From Rosa chinensis (Eukaryota; Streptophyta; Magnoliopsida; Rosales; Rosaceae): a DNA stretch of 64,000 nt. Where the stretch lies: NCBI RefSeq assembly GCF_002994745.2, contig NC_037090.1, positions 2,604,001-2,668,000 of the forward strand, written 5' to 3'. This document shows, in pieces, positions 1-12,514 of this stretch (its first letter is position 1; each line of letters begins with the position of its first letter). Made by a program: the position numbers and the translations under genes. The notes beneath the pieces are model-generated. The model ran no database searches. It was not told the DNA's origin and saw only the letters and a program-made list of their open reading frames with translations.

Positions 1-322
1 AAGGATCTGACCGTTAGATCTTCGTATAATTGTGCAAAGATGATCATCTAGGTGATCCGTGAGGATCTGACCGTTGGATAGTCATATAATTTTGAGAGGA
101 TGAAACTAAGGGCAATCCGTGAGGATCTGACCGTTGGATCATCGTATAAATCGGTAAAGATGATCCTCTAGGTGATCCGACCGTTGGATCTTCGTATAAT
201 TTTGAGAGGATGAATTAAGGGCGATCCGTGAGGATCCGACCTTTGGATCATCGTATAAATCGGTAAAGATAATCCTCTTGGTGATCTGTGAGGGTCCGAC
301 CGTTGGATCGTCGTATAATTGT
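1..322. repeat. GATCC-type degenerate tandem repeat, probably the edge of an LTR
   Basis: Degenerate units of about 50-60 bases are built around the imperfect palindrome GATCCGACCGTTGGATC, each followed by a short A/T-rich spacer. The same motif forms the array inside the solo LTR at 42019-45143, so this is probably the truncated end of a related LTR that continues to the left of the window. No coding potential is visible. Confidence 0.6.
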
Positions 323-651
323 GATTTGTGAATTATTTTTTGTCCAAAAAGGAAAGGAAAAAAAATCTAAAAAGATAGAAAATAAAAAATTTCAAAATAG
401 AAAACAAAAAAAGTTCATATAGAGAAAATGGCAAATGAGGGGGATATATATAAGTCTTAATTGGTTTTAATTGTTTTGATAAAAAGTTTTTAAAAAAAAT
501 TAAAAGAAATGTTTATGGGTTCCAACGGAAAACCCGCAAACCCGCCGGGTTTGGCCCACGAAACCCGTTAAGCTAACGGGTTCTTACCGGGTCGGCCCGT
601 TAAAAACCCGACCCGTTAAGAACCCGCACCATACCCGCACGTTGCCAGGCC
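323..651. mobile_element. A/T-rich stretch ending in a hAT-like terminus
   Basis: Bases 323-500 are A/T-rich with nothing recognisable. Bases 510-650 hold repeated ACCCGTTAA/GGGTC motifs and end in TTGCCAGGCCTA, which resembles the terminus of non-autonomous hAT elements (reverse strand TAGGCCTGGCAA). The opposite end was not found, so extent and class are uncertain. Confidence 0.35.
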
Positions 652-874
652 TAATTGAGAAACAAGGCATTGATATATGAGAAAATTATAGATAAGTGAA
701 TATTTCAATGTTTGTTTATCTTTAAGGCCACTAAATATTTTTTTTTCTCTTAAGGCCACTAGGTTAGAAATGGTGTTAAATTCTAAACATTAAAATTAAA
801 AGAAATTACAGCTCTGCCACTGCTATCTAAACAGACCCAATTTCACATTCTAGGTCATTTGGAATCAGAAACCG

Positions 875-875
875 C

Positions 876-908
<33 letters not shown>

Positions 909-914
909 TCTCTC

Positions 915-984
<70 letters not shown>
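875..984. repeat. (CT)n microsatellite
   Basis: About 110 bases of nearly pure CT dinucleotide lie in the left arm of the MULE. The polyserine-leucine reading frame through it is an artefact. Confidence 0.95.
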
Positions 985-987
<3 letters not shown>

Positions 988-1299
988 CCCGATCTCGACT
1001 CGACTTGTCATTGCGGCGCTCTCTCCGTCGGTGGCGCTCTCTCAGTACCTCTCTCCTTCGGCGCTTCTCTCTCTCAGTAGCTTTCTCCGTCGGCGCCTCT
1101 CTCTCTATCTCGATCTCAACTCCGTCGTCGCCTCTCTCTCTCAGTAGCTTTCTCTGTCGGATCTCTCAGTAGCTTTCTCCGTAGGCTCTCTCAGTAGCTT
1201 TCTCCGTCGGCGCCTCTCTCTATCTCGATCTCAACTCCGTCGGCGCTTTCTCTCTGGTAGTAACATTTCTTGTGCTTTTTCTCTCTGTAGCCTTAGTAG

Positions 1300-1735
1300 C
1301 TTTGTTTGTTGCTAGTAGGTTTCGTAGTTTCTGGTAGTAGATTTTGTGATTGTTGCTAGTAGGTTTCATAGTTTATGGTAGTATATTCTGTGATTGTTGC
1401 TAGTAGAATTCATAGTTTATGATAGTAGATTTTGTGATTGTTGCTAGTAGGTTTTGTGATTGTTGCTAGTAGATTTTGTGATTGTTGCTAGTAGGTTTCA
1501 TAGTTTCTGGTAGTAGATTTTGTGATTGTTGCTAGTAGGTTTCATATTTTCTGGTAGTAGATTTTGTGATTGTTGCTAGTAGGTTTCATAGTTTCTGGTA
1601 GTAGATTTTGTGATTGTTGCTAGTAAGTTTCATAGTTTATGGTAGTATATCTAGTATATTCTGTGATTGTTGCTAGTAAGTTTCATAGTTTATGGTAGTA
1701 GCTTTTGTGTTCGTTGCTAGTAGGTTTCATAGTCT
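1300..1735. repeat. 44-base minisatellite in the MULE left arm
   Basis: Imperfect head-to-tail units of about 44 bases contain TTGCTAGTAGGTTTCATAG and GGTAGTAGATTTTGTGAT, with some shortened units. Similar AGTAGATTT/AGTAGCTTT words recur in introns of the adjacent gene and beyond its 3' end, so the motif is spread through the element. Confidence 0.8.
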
Positions 1736-1821
1736 TTCGCAGTAACATAGCATTTTTGTTGTTTGTAATTTTCTGTTTGTAGCCTCAGTAGCTTTGTTTG
1801 TATCTACTTGCAGAAGGAAAA

Positions 1822-4283
1822 ATGGCTGAACATAGAGACCGAACACCACAGTATAGAGCAAGTCTACAGTCATTCAATGACAAGATGAAAACCTACAAAG
1901 GGATGATCAGTCCAGATGTAATGTTGAGGTTGAATAGGACACCATTCTGGGAGATCATTTATGTCTTCCATCATGGACTTTTAAAAGACAATGAATGCAG
2001 AAAAGTAGATTAGGACATTCATAGAATGGTCAAGACATACGACGTCAATCAGAAAGGGTTTCTGCTTGGGGAAAGGATACTAAAAATAACCCGTGAAGAT
2101 GTAGCTATCTGCCTTGGAATGCGATTGGAAGGTGTCACATTCGAGCTAAACAAGCATCACTAGAAGCCAACGAAGAATCGCATCATCGACAAGTATTTTG
2201 GAGATGTAAAGAAAGTGACAAAAGCGATGGTCGATAGTGCACTTGCCGAATCTTTGAAAGACACAAGGAATCAAGTCGCAAGTGAGGTGGCATCGCTAAT
2301 CGTCATGAGTCTGTTCATATCTTCTTGTTCTGCACCTCATGTTCTACATTGTCCTGGAAGTTGGTAGAAATTTGTACCGAATGGAATTCTTGGCGACGAT
2401 ATTCATGGGCAACCTTAGTATTAGACCACCTGCACAATGGTCTAAGTAAGAAGTAGGAAGACAAAGATGTCAATTTGTCAGGTTGTTTGCCGCTAATCAT
2501 GGTAAGTAACGACTGGTGTTAGTTTCATTAACATATCAGTAGATTTAGCCCTCAAAATTAATGTTTTTCTTATTGTTGTGTAACAGTATTGGTTAGCTGA
2601 GAAGACAAAGATGGGAGGAGCAATCAAGAGAAATGAATTAGGGTCGCCAAATTTCATAAGATGGTCACTCGTCGAGCTGCACAAAGAAATGGAGAAACTA
2701 ACCAACGAGCAGATAGAGGTAAAGAAAGAAAAATAAAGAATAAATTTGCAATAAGAAATCAGTTTAGAAATATTGTTCTAGTCTTTAACATTGTGTGTAC
2801 TTTGTTTGATGAAAAATAGGAAATGTTTGACCGAAAGCTGACAGATTAAGACTTGGAAGTGGCAATGAATGACATCAGAGGAAGAAACAGAGGAGTAGCA
2901 TCAGATGAAGAGCTGAGGGAGGAAGACTTTGTAACTCCAACTTTTGGAGATTGGGTAAGTAGCTTTCTTTGCCTAGGTTACTAGCTTTCTCTGCCTAGGT
3001 TAATTAGTAGCTTTCTCTGCCTATGTGATCTATACCCAATTAATTTTCTTTGAAAATTTTAGTAGTTTTCTGTAACTGTCTGAATAGCTTCTTTTAAGCT
3101 CATCAGTAGCTTTTTAAAAATTTTAGAAGCTTTCAGTTTCATGGATGAGTTAGTAGATTCGTATGATTATGTCAGTTCTTTAACCATTTTTGAGTAGCTT
3201 TTTGTATTCAAATCAGTAGCTAACAAACTTTCAGTTTCGTTTAATCAATTCTGAGCAAGTTTGTATCTTTGTATAGCTATGTTAGTAGATTTTTATAACC
3301 ACCTCAGTAGCTTTTTAATGTGCTTTTTTATTTTTATTTTTTGATACAGCACCAGAAAACCACCCAAGAACGGCGAAAAGAAGAAGCAGAAAGTCAGAAG
3401 AGAATGAAGGACTTAATAGGCTCGTTGGAAGAAGCAACAACTCAGATGAGTCTCTCACAAGAAGAAAACCATAAAACTCAAGGCTTGTTGACGAAGTTGA
3501 CCAAAGAGAATGAAAAGCTAGCAAGGCAGAATGATAGATATTGGGAGATGTTGGACAAAGCCTTTGAGGAAGACAATATGGCAACAAGGAAGATACAGAT
3601 CTTGCAGAACAAATTGTTGAAGAAGTGGAAAGTTTTTACAACCATTGAGAAGGAAAAAAAGAACTTGGAGGACGTCATTGAGCAGCAGAGAGAAATGATA
3701 CACAATCTGGAAAATGAATTGCTGGAAATGGAAAGAAAAGCTACTGGAGAAAGATATGTTGGATTCTCAAGAGGATTTACGGAAAGATGATATAGACAAC
3801 AGTAACAGTGATGGTGAGGATGGTGAGGAAGAGGGTGGAGAAGGAGCTGATGATGAAGATGGTGAGGAAGGTGGAGAAGGAGCCGATGGTGAAGATGGTG
3901 AGGAAGAGGGTGGAGAAGGAGTTGATGCAGAAGATGGTGGAGATGATGATGAAGACAAAGAAGAAGAACCTGAGGTGAGAACAACCAGAAAGAAGCACAC
4001 ATCAATAAGAAAAGATAAAGAAGGCAGGTCTTCTCAGAAACAGGAAACAAAGAAACAATCAAGGAGAATGGAAAGGGTGAAAAAAGCTGCTGCTGAAGAA
4101 GAAGCTGCTAATGAAGAAGCAGAACCTGAAGCAGAACCAATTAAAAGGATGAAGAAAGGGAAGAAGCAAGCTGTAAAAAGAAATTCAATGGTGGATCGAA
4201 TCAAGAACAAAAAAAGGAAGGCTACTGAAGACAAGGAGTTCACGTACACCACTAAAAGAACAAGGAGCGGCAAGAGGCATTAG
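1822..4283 (+). pseudogene. decayed second gene of the MULE (coiled-coil, acidic, basic nuclear-type protein)
   Basis: This reads as a multi-exon gene with in-frame stops. Exon 1 starts at the ATG at 1822, just after an acceptor-like GCAG, and its first stop is at 2011. The same reading continues past it with motifs such as FLLGERILKITREDVAICLG. Likely introns run about 2501-2586, 2720-2819 and 2956-3349. Exon 2 contains MGGAIKRNELGSPNF. The long last exon encodes a Lys/Glu-rich coiled coil (3350-3790). It then needs a frame change to read an Asp/Glu/Gly tract (about 3800-3975) and Lys/Arg clusters ending KRTRSGKRH. The layout resembles plant-mobile-domain or DUF1985-like passenger genes of MULEs, but I cannot assign a family firmly. 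It converges on the transposase gene. Confidence 0.55.
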
Positions 4284-4803
4284 ATGATAATCGGAAACAG
4301 TAGCTTTATGCAGTGCTGACAGTAGATTTTTTAGGCTATGAAAGTAGATTTTCATATGTGGACAGTACCTTTATGTTGACAGCAGATTTTTTTAGGCTAT
4401 GAAAATTGACGTCGGGCTGACAGTAGTATTTTGAAGTACTGACAGTGGCTTTACGAACTGTTAACAGTAGCCTTATGTTTAATTTTCAGCTTTAATGTTG
4501 GATGGAAATTGATGTCTATTTTGTTACTTTCAGCATTAGTTTTCTTCTTTAATGTCCATTTCCAGGTTTGATTTGAAAGTTATGTCGAAACCATTAGACA
4601 AAGTTTCTGTGGATGTAGAAATTTTTTAAGTTTCATGGATTGACACTCATAAGTTACACATCAATCTCAAAAGCTATTCTCAATGTTAAAAAAAGCCAAT
4701 ATAGTAAAAGCTATTACATCATCACTAAAAGCCACTCCCAATCATATAAACAGATACTGCAAAGGTGATCAAAAGATACTGTTAATGTTGTATAAAGATA
4801 CTC
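4284..4803. other. MULE interior between its two genes, no gene seen
   Basis: This A/T-rich stretch has scattered ACAGTAGATTTTT and AAAAGCTA words, typical of the interior of this element. It ends at the TSD (TACTC, 4799-4803) of the nested LTR. The interrupted MULE sequence resumes at 7386 with the second TACTC copy. Confidence 0.6.
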
Positions 4804-7385
4804 TGACAGGGCCCACCCTGAATTCCACCCTGGAATCCGAAGTGGCCCTGCGGGACCCACCTTTAAAGGAGATTCACCAAAAATTTCGGCATAACCTCCC
4901 TTAAAAATGGATAACCCAAAATCCTGCGGAAAACCAAAATTCACTTCTAATAAATCCAACCACAACACCTGGAGCCACCCTGCTCCCAAATTCAACCAAT
5001 CCCATCTCAAAGCTAACAACATCATACATAATCTCCGAAAGGTACAAGTTACTACAATCACCAAAGTTAGGTCATAGACCTCAAATATAATTCATACAAG
5101 TTTGGGTCACATATCCCTTAGTAATCAGAGCATTCTAGGAATATAAGTTTAACATAGAGTACAGTAGGCTAAATAAATAACCTACAAAATATGATGACCG
5201 AAGCGGATGCGGTCACTATGGCTCACTTCAAAACGCCGAGCAACAACACTGAAAACTGGGCATTTGAAACCGAAGGGCCCAGGGAAAAGTATATAAAAAC
5301 GTTAGTGTGAGTGGACAAAAATAAAAGATTTTTAAACCAAATGGATTTTACACTTTCCCATATTTATTTCTTTAAAATTCCCGATGCATGCAATGATTAA
5401 CAAAAATAAAATAAGAGGAGTTCCGCTCTTGAAAGCCGACTAGCCCCGCTAGTCACAAACGAATAAAAGAAAAGGGTGAAACTCTGATACTCAAGGAAAT
5501 AAAACCAGCCCCGCTGGCTAAAATAAATCGGACTAGCCCCGCTAGTCGAAAATAGTATAAAGAGTAGGGGAAGACGATAGCCATACGAGTGAGCCACCCA
5601 GGCTCGGGTGACAGCCTCCCAGGCCAAAATACTCCCATTACTCCCGTATATACCCTTCCGCCACTAAGTGTAGCGATAGGATACTGGGCTTCAGAATTAC
5701 TGTCACAGAGACAGTAATCAGCGCCACAAAGGCGGAGGGCTTCGGTGATCCCATCACCTCACCTAAAATGCGGAAGATCAAAGCTAGCAATGATAAGTCA
5801 CCCAAAGTATGGCAAAAGAAATCCGAAAACCAAGTAAATCCATAAATGCATAAGGCTTCTGCATCTCTCATAAAAGAATTTCCCATGACGTGTCCCACAC
5901 GCCAAGATAATCTAAAGTTCGAAATAAATAGGAGATAAATAAATAAAGGAAAATAAGCATAATCCAAAGACGTGACCCCGCACGCCATAAAACCTTCAAA
6001 TATTCAAATAACCAAACCCTTCCTGAAATTAACCATATACTCAGGAAATTAATACTATAAACCAATTATAAGCTCGGAACCAATTAAATAAATGCATGCA
6101 TCATTCTTTGAAAAATAAAAGTCCACTCACAATATATGCTCAATCCTGACGTCGCTCGGTATTTTCCTCGTATGGAGACTCCTCTCGTCCTGTACGAATA
6201 ACATTCATAAATATATATAATTCACAGGACGGAATTTTAACTTTACGATACTCATAATTGGAAATTCAAAACATCCCCCTTCCTAAAATCCGACTCCTCA
6301 ACACTCTACAACATCCATCCTTAATACTCCAACATTAATCTTTCATCGATGTAATATTTAAAGTGAACTCGAAAGGAATTCGGCGATCGAATTCGTGAAA
6401 ATCAATAATTAATCAATTAAACTCAATTCGTAATTCCTCCGATTTCCACCAAACTTCATGCATTACATTCTACAATCATTATAGGGTATATGGGATTAAA
6501 ACTACAATTAAATCGCAGCTCTACGCGCCACCACGCGCCGCCTACAGTGGCGACGCGTGGGGTCCACGCGCCGGCGACCACTACCTCTGATGACCACCAA
6601 ATTCCGGCACTAGCATCTACACAACAGGCCCAACAATTTTCCCAACTACAACATAATCCAATTTTACCTCGGAGTGGCCGAATCAAACCGGTGAAGAAAT
6701 GCCCCGAAACCTCAAGAACCCTAGAAATGAGAAATTGTTAATTCGACCTCTACAATGCAAATTGGAAAGAACTACCTTAGGGGAAATGATCTCCATAAAA
6801 AACCGAACCTTCGCTGCTAACCTGGTGGTCGGAGGTGGCCGGAATGGCCGGAAATCGGTGAAATCCCAAAACTGCAACCGGAGTAATCCTTGCTTCGATC
6901 CAGACTTTCACGGCCAAAACTCCAAAATCCTAGGTCACTAGTGTCAAGAGCGGGTTGAGGCGCTCTTGTGGTGACCGGTTGCACGCCGGTTGGTGGCCGG
7001 AAAGTGAAGAATCGAAGGGAAGAGGAGAACCCGAAGGAAAAGGGAGAAGAGTCGGGGGAGAGGAGAGAGAAAAAGGGGTGGGTTTCCGGTTTTGGAAACC
7101 TACCCGGGTAACTTTCTATATTTATCCAAATTTTATCATGAATAGTAACTTTCGTATTTCACTCATAACTTTTGCATACGAACTCCGATTTTTACGTATC
7201 ACATATGCACGCGCTCGGTTTAACGTCCTCTACAACTTTCGTGAAGGAAATTTTCTCAAATTATTAACTCATAAAAAGTCAATTTTTAACCACCCCCTAA
7301 ACGTTAAAATTATAACCGCGAACGGTAACCATAAAGAATTTCATGTAACTCAGTAAAAAGGGTATATCAGATGTGGGGTGTAACA
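4804..7385 (-). mobile_element. solo LTR (family 1), 2.6 kb
   Basis: The element begins TGACAGGGCCCACC and ends GGGGTGTAACA on the + strand, so it has TG...CA ends. It is bordered by a perfect 5-base duplication, TACTC at 4799-4803 and 7386-7390. Orientation is taken as - because TGTTACACCCC is the usual 5' start of such plant LTRs. There is no internal domain and no second LTR, so it is a solo LTR. A clear homologue lies at 61135-63794. Near 5430-5545 it carries short palindromes such as ACTAGCCCCGCTAGT and CCAGCCCCGCTGG. The open frames inside it are not conserved and I do not call genes. Confidence 0.85.
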
Positions 7386-7556
7386 TACTCTGTTCATTTA
7401 CAGTTTCCAACACAAGTAAAAGCTCTGCTCTGTAAAAGAATGACAGTATAGTAACAGCTACTCCAAATGGTATGGAAAGACACTCAAATTGTTATAGAAA
7501 ACTACTGTTAATGTTGTAAAAAGATACACCATCTGTTCTTGTACTACTGCCAACTT

Positions 7557-9989
7557 TCAGATTGGCGCAGTACACGTTATCTTGTTGTGGCGCCCTAACT
7601 CACCACATCGGCCACACTTGATACGCCTCCTCGTGCCTCCTTCTGCTGCAGACTTCATTCGAACAGATTTTGGCCGGCCGGATGGCCTCCTAACCAATGG
7701 AGGCTTAACAACAGAAGTTGAACTAGCTGCATCTTCATAAAACTTCTCCATATTTGGTATAGGATGAATACCATGCGCGTAGGAATCCATGTAGCTTTGA
7801 CAGGTGTAAAACGGCTCAATGTAACTATACACAGGTTCCACTCCAACCTTTTAGACTGCAGCAAGAGCATGTGAACATGGGAATGAATTAATTTGCCATT
7901 GACGGCAAGAGCAAGTGATGTTCCCAAGATCAACAGCCACTGATTTATCAGAATGAACTTCAAAAACAGTCTCACTAGACATACTAACAGCCTAATGCCG
8001 CCCAATATCCATTGATTTCTTCAACAAAGCCTCCATTGGAGGACACAAAATAGTGGTCCACCTCTTGCATGCAACCTTCCTCTCAGACACATTCTCCATA
8101 ACCTTAACCCTTAAGCCTTCAAACATCTCAAATATAGGAAGCTCACGCAAATCTCTAGTCCAATTGTTAAATGACTCAGCAACACTATTTGCCATTTCAC
8201 CATACCTGTTTCCTTTGAAAAATGCATTGCACCACTTTTCCAACGGCAAAGATCGCAGAAACTCTTCAATAAGCGGACCACCTTCTTTCTTCAAGTTGTG
8301 CAAGTTGAAGTTATAGCTTGCTAATGTAGGTGAATAAGCAACTTTCATAAATTCCTCCACAATCTTGTCAACAAAATAATTTCCAGATTGCTTTCGGTAC
8401 ACACCTCTAACATTCTCCTTAAGGTGGTAGTAGCAGTATGAATGAGGAGAATCTGGAAATACCCTGGAAACAGCATTCAACAGTCCGCTGTGTCGATCAG
8501 TAACAAAAGTCACATTTCTACCTTGTGGAGACAAGATGTTATATAGATGTTCAAAAAACCAATCCCAATTCGTATGATTTTCAGAATCTACAACTGCAAA
8601 TGCAAAGGGGAAGAACTTTGCAAAAAAAGATAAAACAAATAATTAGTATTTGAAAATGGAAACTGAAACAGAAGCTACTAACCCTTTAAAAGCTACTGAC
8701 CCTTTAAAAGCTACTGATATAGGTACAGAAAGATGCTATCATAGGCATAGATATATACTATCACAGGTATATAAAGCTATCGTCCAAGATACTGAGCACA
8801 GAGCAGTGGACACAAAATAAAACATACCTTGGTTTCCATTCTTTCCAGTAGCACAGAGCATGTATCCCTTATACTTACTCTTCAAATGAGCCGCATCCAC
8901 GAACAGAAGCGGAATGCATGACTTAAAACCCTCAATGCAACCAGAAAAACAAATGAAGAAACGTTCGAAACGATTACTTAAAGGATCAGTTTCCAATATG
9001 CAATAAGAGCCCGGATTACTAGATAAAATAGCATCACGATGCCAAAGCAGCTGAGAATATGAGTCACCATCATGACCATAGACAGCTTTTCTAGCCAACT
9101 CCTTCCCATACCAAGCATTCCTATAAGACACATCTAAACCAAAAGAATGCTTGAAACGAGACACAATCTCTTTAGGCTTGAGTTGAGGATTGGACTTCAA
9201 CTCATTAGCAATCTCCGATTTCACAACATGAGACCCCAAAAGCTTACTCTTTTGCTGCCTAAGAACTCCTTTGCATGTGTGAACATTATTCAACTTCTTT
9301 ATGTAGAAAAAGCCATTCACCTTGTTCTTCAAAGCGCGAATAGACCATTGACAACCATCAGAATATCTCTTAGCACACTCTGCAATAACACGACTTGAGG
9401 TATTCCGTGTGTACTTGAAAAGAAAACCAGTTTCAATAGCAAACTTGGTCAACTTTTCCCTAAATTCTAACACTCCCCCTTCGAACTTTTGATCCTCATG
9501 CCTTATAAAGCCCTGCCACTCATGAGTGAGATAACTCTTTGGAGCCTCTGGCCTATAACACCCCAAGTATTCACTTGCATCAATAATATTGCTTGAACCC
9601 ACTGACAAACATGAAGAAGCACATGAAAAATCATCCAAAGATGTTGTTGCAGAAGTAAAACTACTACTCCCACCACAATAAGGCACCAAAATGGTGCTCC
9701 CATTAGAATCCCTCACCAAAATATCAACAGAATTCAATTTAAAATCAAACATACACCTAAACATCAATTTCACATCCATATCACTTGATAACACACAGCT
9801 TTTATATCCAGGGAAAGAATACCTCAAGTAGAATGAACCAAGATTCAAATTATTAAAACCCATAGAGACCTCCCTCACAATATCATTAAACGTATGCTTC
9901 ATATCAAGAACGAACATGATTGTCTCAAACATATACGTGCACCTCGCATAAGGTTCTGCATCCATGGCTAAGTTACTGCAATTACACAT
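7557..9989 (-). pseudogene. MuDR-type MULE transposase, degenerate
   Basis: The N-terminal exon (8828-9989) includes a PB1-like region, a Cys/His DNA-binding region (SDGCQWSIRALK...VHTC) and the start of the DDE domain (LLFVDAAHLKSKYKG, first catalytic Asp). An intron lies about 8616-8827. I could not reconcile its phase by one nucleotide. The second part has the next Asp (FVTDRHSGL), the YCYYHLKENV motif and a Glu-containing helix (MANSVAESFNNW). A SWIM zinc finger CxCx(n)CxH follows (about 7855-7905), then a C-terminal CCHC knuckle (CGRCGELGRHNKITC). In-frame stops at 7992-7994 and again just before the knuckle region show it is dead, though only mildly decayed. It would have cut and joined the MULE ends. 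Confidence 0.85.
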
Positions 9990-11261
9990 TAGAGGAAAAA
10001 TAATTAGCTTCTATTCGCAATATCAAACAGAAAAGCTACTGGAATCAGATTGAAAATGAATACTAGCAGAGGAAAAGAAAGCTACTACCACAGAAAGATA
10101 AAGGCACTATAACAGTTATACAAAGCTACTATATGTAATCAAAAAGGAAAAATGAAGACATGACAAAGATTGGTATTATAATGAAAAATGAAGACAGCAG
10201 CGTGCCGCTGCACGCGAACCTATCAGTCTATCAATCAGCTTCTAGTTTTGATATGAATTAAAAGGCAAGAGGAAAAAACAAAGAATATATAACAAAACAG
10301 CAAATGTAGAATTATTTCATTCTGTTAGTTGCTTTTCTGAACTGTATCAGTAGCATTTACAAACTGCATTCGTAACTTTGACTGTACAAATAAGCTAAAA
10401 CTTGCATTAGTTAACAGAGATAGCTATGAACAATCAACTTGCACAACAGTTTCATTGTGCAATCAACTTTCAACAAAAACACATGATTGATACAGTGATG
10501 AAATCACAACAACTACGCATGATTTAATAGCTAATTTAACTATAAGCTACGCACAATTTAGGTTTAGCAAAACAAAAATGAAATCGCATTGATGAAATTT
10601 GAAATACAAATCAAGCTAAACAAATTGTAGAGAGAGAAGGCTGAGATCGAATCAAAACAAAAACGAAATTACAGTGATGAAATCGAAGTAAAAATCAAGC
10701 TAAACAGAGTGCAGAGATATGGAATTAAACCTCAATGATCGATTAGACTGTTGCGAACTAGAGGGAGAGCTTCATCTTCGTTTCAGAGCTAGAGAGAGAG
10801 CGTCGTCTTCCTGAGCGAGCTAGAGAGAGAGAGAGAGAGCTTCACGGTTTGCTAGAGAGAGAAAGAGTTCTTGAGCGAGCTAGAGAGAGAGACACTATGC
10901 CAAAAAGGCCTTCAGACGACAGAACAGTTCTGTCGTCTGAACGAACCAAAATATGTCGTCTAGTACGGTGTTGTGTCTTGGGGGTATCAGACAACAGAAC
11001 ACTTCTGTCGTCTGATTTTTCAGACGACAGAACTTGGGGGTATCAGACGACAGAACACTTCTGTCGTCTGATTTTTCAGACGACAGAAACAAATAAAAAT
11101 CTTCTGTCGTCTGATGAGTTTTGCATTTCAGGACCATTGCGATATGTATCTTTAAACGTAATCACACAACAGTTTTGTGTTGTATGAGAAACAAAACAAC
11201 TACATTCTGATATAAATTCTATTGTGTGAAGTATATTTGCAAGACATATTTCTGTCGTCTG

Positions 11262-11817
11262 AGGTTATTAACATGACAAATATTTGTGGTCTGAATATAA
11301 AATGGACCACAAATTGTAAGTCTTATATATTATCTTTGGTTAAATCCAACCACACTTATTTGTTGTTGTTATACGCTTTAGCCAACATTTTTATCAAACT
11401 TCTGTTGTTGTTTTTCCATTCAGACTATAATTTTCTGTTGTACGAACGCCAAAAAGACAATACACTTCTAATTGATTTTTGTGTTGTTTGTGTGCAGTTG
11501 CAACCACACATTTTGGTGTGCTTTTGTTGTAGCTTGCAATTTGAGATAACACATATTAGTTGTCCCCCGTTACAATTGGTATGCATACATTCTGGAAACT
11601 AAAATTGCCCATTCATGAAAGTACGAAACCATAAAATCTACATCCAAAATCATTCATTACAATTTCCATTAATCCACCATTGTCTCATGTACACAAACCT
11701 AATCATGAATATCAATTCAAAATGACCCATATCTACTAATCTGGACATGCAGACAAGTCCAAATGCTTAAAGAAGGAAGAATTTCTACTAGACACAAGTT
11801 AATAAAAGAACTAGCTA
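11262..11817. other. CACTA interior, no gene seen
   Basis: This is A/T-rich sequence between the left subterminal repeats and the alpha-amylase fragment. No exon with splice sites could be recognised. Confidence 0.5.
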
Positions 11818-11931
11818 GCCATACTGCTGTACCAGTTTCACAATCTGATCATGAATGGAATCACCCGAATCATAAAAGTGGTCATTGAAGACGGAAGGTA
11901 TTCCGGGGTGCGTGAGTATATATGCATAACC
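11818..11931 (-). pseudogene. captured alpha-amylase exon fragment
   Basis: After an acceptor (CTGCAG at 11932-11937) the - strand reads [20 protein letters not shown], then [14 protein letters not shown], then a stop after QQYG. This matches the conserved segment of plant alpha-amylases following the catalytic barrel Asp region ([10 protein letters not shown]...DHFYDWG...IHDQIVKL). The usual Trp of DHFYDWG is Ser here. Only this exon piece is present and the first base agrees with the known splice phase. It lies in the CACTA element and cannot encode an enzyme. Confidence 0.85.
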
Positions 11932-12514
11932 CTGCAGATAATATGCACATAGAATGAAGTTATATCCTTGTTTTGCTGGATCAGATATCATGCAACCAAG
12001 GACAAAGCAGTTTAGCAGAATAATAAACAAAATAGCAAAACATCAAGCCACATTACTCAAGTGTCCTTACCAAAGAAAAGAAAAGAAAAAAGCTTACCAA
12101 AGCATGATTAAATTTGTCTTTGCTATTGTGGGCATCCATGAAAATGATAGCCAGTAAATAAGGATCCATTTTCTTACAGCAAGCCAGCACAAAGAGCAAA
12201 ATGATGTCTTACAGCCCTTTGAAGCAAATTAGAGAATAGATTAGAGAACATATTAGCTTGCAAGAAAACAACAAAAACCTTCAAACGACGAGCCCAATTA
12301 GAGCAAGAACATAGCAAGAAACAAGATGATACCTCATGACTAACAAACTAACTAGAAGCAAAATCTTGACATCGATTATATTTCAAACAAACATCTTTCA
12401 TGGCTTTACGTGTTCCCTTATAAGAAAAGAATAAAATAAAAAATTTAAAAGCTTTCAAACACCATAGTAAGAATGCTAAAATAAAGCAACAAGTGCATAT
12501 TGACCGAGAGTTGA

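Noticed and set aside
859..1080. Reading frame of Ser-Leu repeats
   Set aside because: It is a translation of a (CT)n microsatellite. Similar frames at 19024, 36907 and 58584 are the same artefact.
3478..4062. - strand His/Leu-rich and Ser/Pro-rich frames opposite the acidic repeat
   Set aside because: Antisense shadows of a low-complexity Asp/Glu/Gly coding tract.
4804..7385. Several 60-130-residue frames (for example at 6955-7356) as genes
   Set aside because: They lie in an LTR and are not conserved in the homologous LTR at 61135-63794.
10849..11187. Frame with repeated SDDRT-type residues
   Set aside because: It translates the CACTA subterminal TTCTGTCGTCTGA repeats.
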